7,750 nucleotides of DNA from an uncultured Alphaproteobacteria bacterium. Its GTDB lineage: Bacteria > Pseudomonadota > Alphaproteobacteria > Sphingomonadales > Sphingomonadaceae. Positions 6,635 through 7,750 of the stretch are shown here, piece after piece (positions within the stretch are counted from its first letter, which is position 1; each line of letters opens with the position of its first letter). The position numbers and the translations under genes are program-made. The notes below the pieces were generated by a model. It searched no databases, had not been told where the DNA came from, and was given only the letters and a program-made list of their open reading frames with translations. Location: assembly GCA_903939555.1 (NCBI GenBank), contig CAJAHV010000146.1, forward strand, positions 1-7,750, in the 5' to 3' direction.

Positions 6635-6756
6635 CATCTTGGATTCATTTGGGTGATGTCCCCGGGCTTGGTGGCTTTGAAGCAGGGCGGCAACAAAATA
6701 ACGGCGATCCAGTTGCTACACGCGCCGGCAGCATGCGCCGTAGCTATCATCCGGCT

Positions 6757-7551
6757 TCACCGCAGACGGGGTGGTAGATCAATCACAAGTCCGTCATAAC
6801 CCGGCGTCACCCCGGCCGGCAGTTCAGCTGCAAGCGTCGCATAGTCCATCGACTGGTCCATGTGGGTAAGCACTGCAAGATCAGGGAGATAGTGCGTAAT
6901 CCAGCCCAGGGTCTGCGCCAGATGACTGTGCGTCGGGTGCGGATGACGGCGCAGCGCATCAACGACCCAGAGATCAAGCTTGGCGAGCGCCGCATCGGCG
7001 CGATTGTCGAGGGCCTTAACATCGGTCGAATATGCGAGAGCGCGGCCGCCGCATTCGATACGGTAACCGGTGGAATCAATATTGCCATGGTTCTGTTGGA
7101 ACGGCGTCACCAACATGGCGCCGACATGGATGGCGTCTGAGATATCGGTAGCCGTGCAGGTCGGCGGGTAGAATTTGGTGCCTTGAAAGACATAATCGAA
7201 GCGCTGGCGTAACACCGACCAGGTAGCCGGCGCGGCAAAACAGGCGACCGGCGTACCCATGGCATGAAAAACCTGGCGCAGATCATCGATGCCATGGGCA
7301 TGATCGGCGTGGTCATGCGTAAGAAATACTGCATCAAGATGTCTGATGCGCGCCGACAGCAATTGTTCGCGCAAATCCGGCCCGGTATCGATGAGAATGT
7401 TGGTTTCGGCCTGCTGGACGAGCAGCGAGACACGCCGACGGCGGTTTTTCGGATTGCCGGGGTCACAGTCGCCCCAGTCCCCTGCCCCTTCAGGGCCTCC
7501 AATGCGCGGTACGCCGCTCGACGTTCCGGAACCGAGCATAGTGACCTTCAT
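6757..7551 (-). CDS. PhnP-like MBL-fold metallo-hydrolase
   Basis: This 264-residue cytosolic protein has the metallo-beta-lactamase fold and most resembles the PhnP/COG1235 group of phosphodiesterase-like hydrolases. The metal-binding motif THDHADH spans 78-84 (H79, H81, D83, H84). Further ligands expected for the fold are H155 in FQQNHG, D177 in AYSTDVKA, and H230 in LTHMD. The N terminus MLGSGTSSGVPRIG and the segment GDCDPGNPKNRRRR (27-40) are typical of the small-molecule phosphodiesterase branch rather than beta-lactamases. The ATG overlaps the stop of the upstream tatD gene as ATGA, so the two are almost certainly cotranscribed and translationally coupled. No phosphonate (phn) genes are nearby, so a role in phosphonate breakdown like that of E. 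coli PhnP is unlikely; the true substrate is unknown. Confidence 0.9.
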   Translation of the reverse strand: MKVTMLGSGTSSGVPRIGGPEGAGDWGDCDPGNPKNRRRRVSLLVQQAETNILIDTGPDLREQLLSARIRHLDAVFLTHDHADHAHGIDDLRQVFHAMGTPVACFAAPATWSVLRQRFDYVFQGTKFYPPTCTATDISDAIHVGAMLVTPFQQNHGNIDSTGYRIECGGRALAYSTDVKALDNRADAALAKLDLWVVDALRRHPHPTHSHLAQTLGWITHYLPDLAVLTHMDQSMDYATLAAELPAGVTPGYDGLVIDLPPRLR

Positions 7552-7750
7552 GCCGGTGGCCGTGCCTTGCTGAACAGGCGGAAGAAGTTTGCGGTGGTGG
7601 TGGCAGAGAGCGCTTCGGGTGCCTCCCCGCGCAGGCTGGCAAGGCAGCGCGCCGTATGGACGACAAAGCTGGGCTCGCAGGTCTTGCCGCGCATCGGCAC
7701 CGGGGCGAGAAACGGCGCATCGGTTTCGACGAGCAGGCGATCAGCAGGGA
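7548..7750 (-). CDS. tatD: TatD-family metal-dependent hydrolase, C-terminal part
   Basis: Only the last 66 codons plus stop are in the window; the gene continues past the right edge. The visible part begins PADRLLVETDAPFLAP, the third TatD signature, in which the aspartate of ETD is a metal ligand of the TIM-barrel active site. It continues with PVPMRGKTCEPSFV and an ANFFRLF motif near the end, as in TatD/YcfH proteins. TatD proteins are metal-dependent deoxyribonucleases linked to DNA repair and oxidative stress; many YcfH-like members have no tested role. The TGA stop (7550-7548) overlaps the ATG of the downstream MBL-fold hydrolase gene. Confidence 0.9.
   Translation of the reverse strand, partial: PADRLLVETDAPFLAPVPMRGKTCEPSFVVHTARCLASLRGEAPEALSATTTANFFRLFSKARPPA

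Noticed and set aside
6614..6756. Possible small gene in the gap between the yeiH-like gene and the MBL-fold gene
   Set aside because: The only open frame crossing it is the tail of an out-of-frame shadow of the transporter gene. There is no start with a ribosome binding site.
6757..7551. Beta-lactamase or phosphonate-pathway PhnP assignment for the MBL-fold gene
   Set aside because: There is no signal peptide and no lactamase-specific context, and no phn genes are nearby. Only the fold and the COG1235-like family can be supported.

Overview
The window reads as ordinary chromosomal DNA of a GC-rich alphaproteobacterium, most likely a sphingomonad. This placement rests on gene families and layout, not on a marker gene: an acyl-CoA-responsive ScfR/RamB-type regulator facing a long-form isocitrate lyase, and a TatD nuclease overlapping a PhnP-like hydrolase. 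Protein-coding genes fill nearly all of the window. No tRNA, rRNA, insertion sequence, phage gene, CRISPR array or toxin-antitoxin pair is visible.

Layout. On the + strand a complete thiolase (103-1356) ends in a strong hairpin terminator (1365-1400) shared with the convergent mazG (1399-2190, minus). Upstream of mazG lies a short, very AT-rich patch (2237-2273) that probably holds its promoter. A perfect 12-bp hairpin (2296-2326) closes the long isocitrate lyase gene aceA (2354-3949, minus). A 144-bp divergent regulatory region (3950-4093) separates aceA from a ScfR/RamB-type regulator (4094-5503, plus). Next comes a YeiH/UPF0324 membrane protein (5564-6613, plus). Convergent to it is a minus-strand pair: a PhnP-like metallo-beta-lactamase-fold hydrolase (6757-7551), overlapping by ATGA the 3' end of a TatD-family nuclease that runs off the right edge.

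How the genes work together. The thiolase releases or condenses acetyl-CoA. Isocitrate lyase lets the cell grow on acetyl-CoA by bypassing the two decarboxylations of the TCA cycle. The divergent regulator belongs to a family known to sense short-chain acyl-CoA status and control such genes, so the centre of the window is a plausible acetate/fatty-acid assimilation locus. Malate synthase, the other glyoxylate-shunt enzyme, is not present here. MazG and the TatD/PhnP-like pair look like housekeeping neighbours.

I found no convincing undescribed system. The most useful leads are a cluster of TGTAA/TTACA motifs between aceA and the regulator that resembles a RamB-type operator, the AT-rich palindrome before mazG, the loss of the metalloprotease signature in the regulator's ImmA/IrrE-like domain, and the unexplained transporter behind the regulator.
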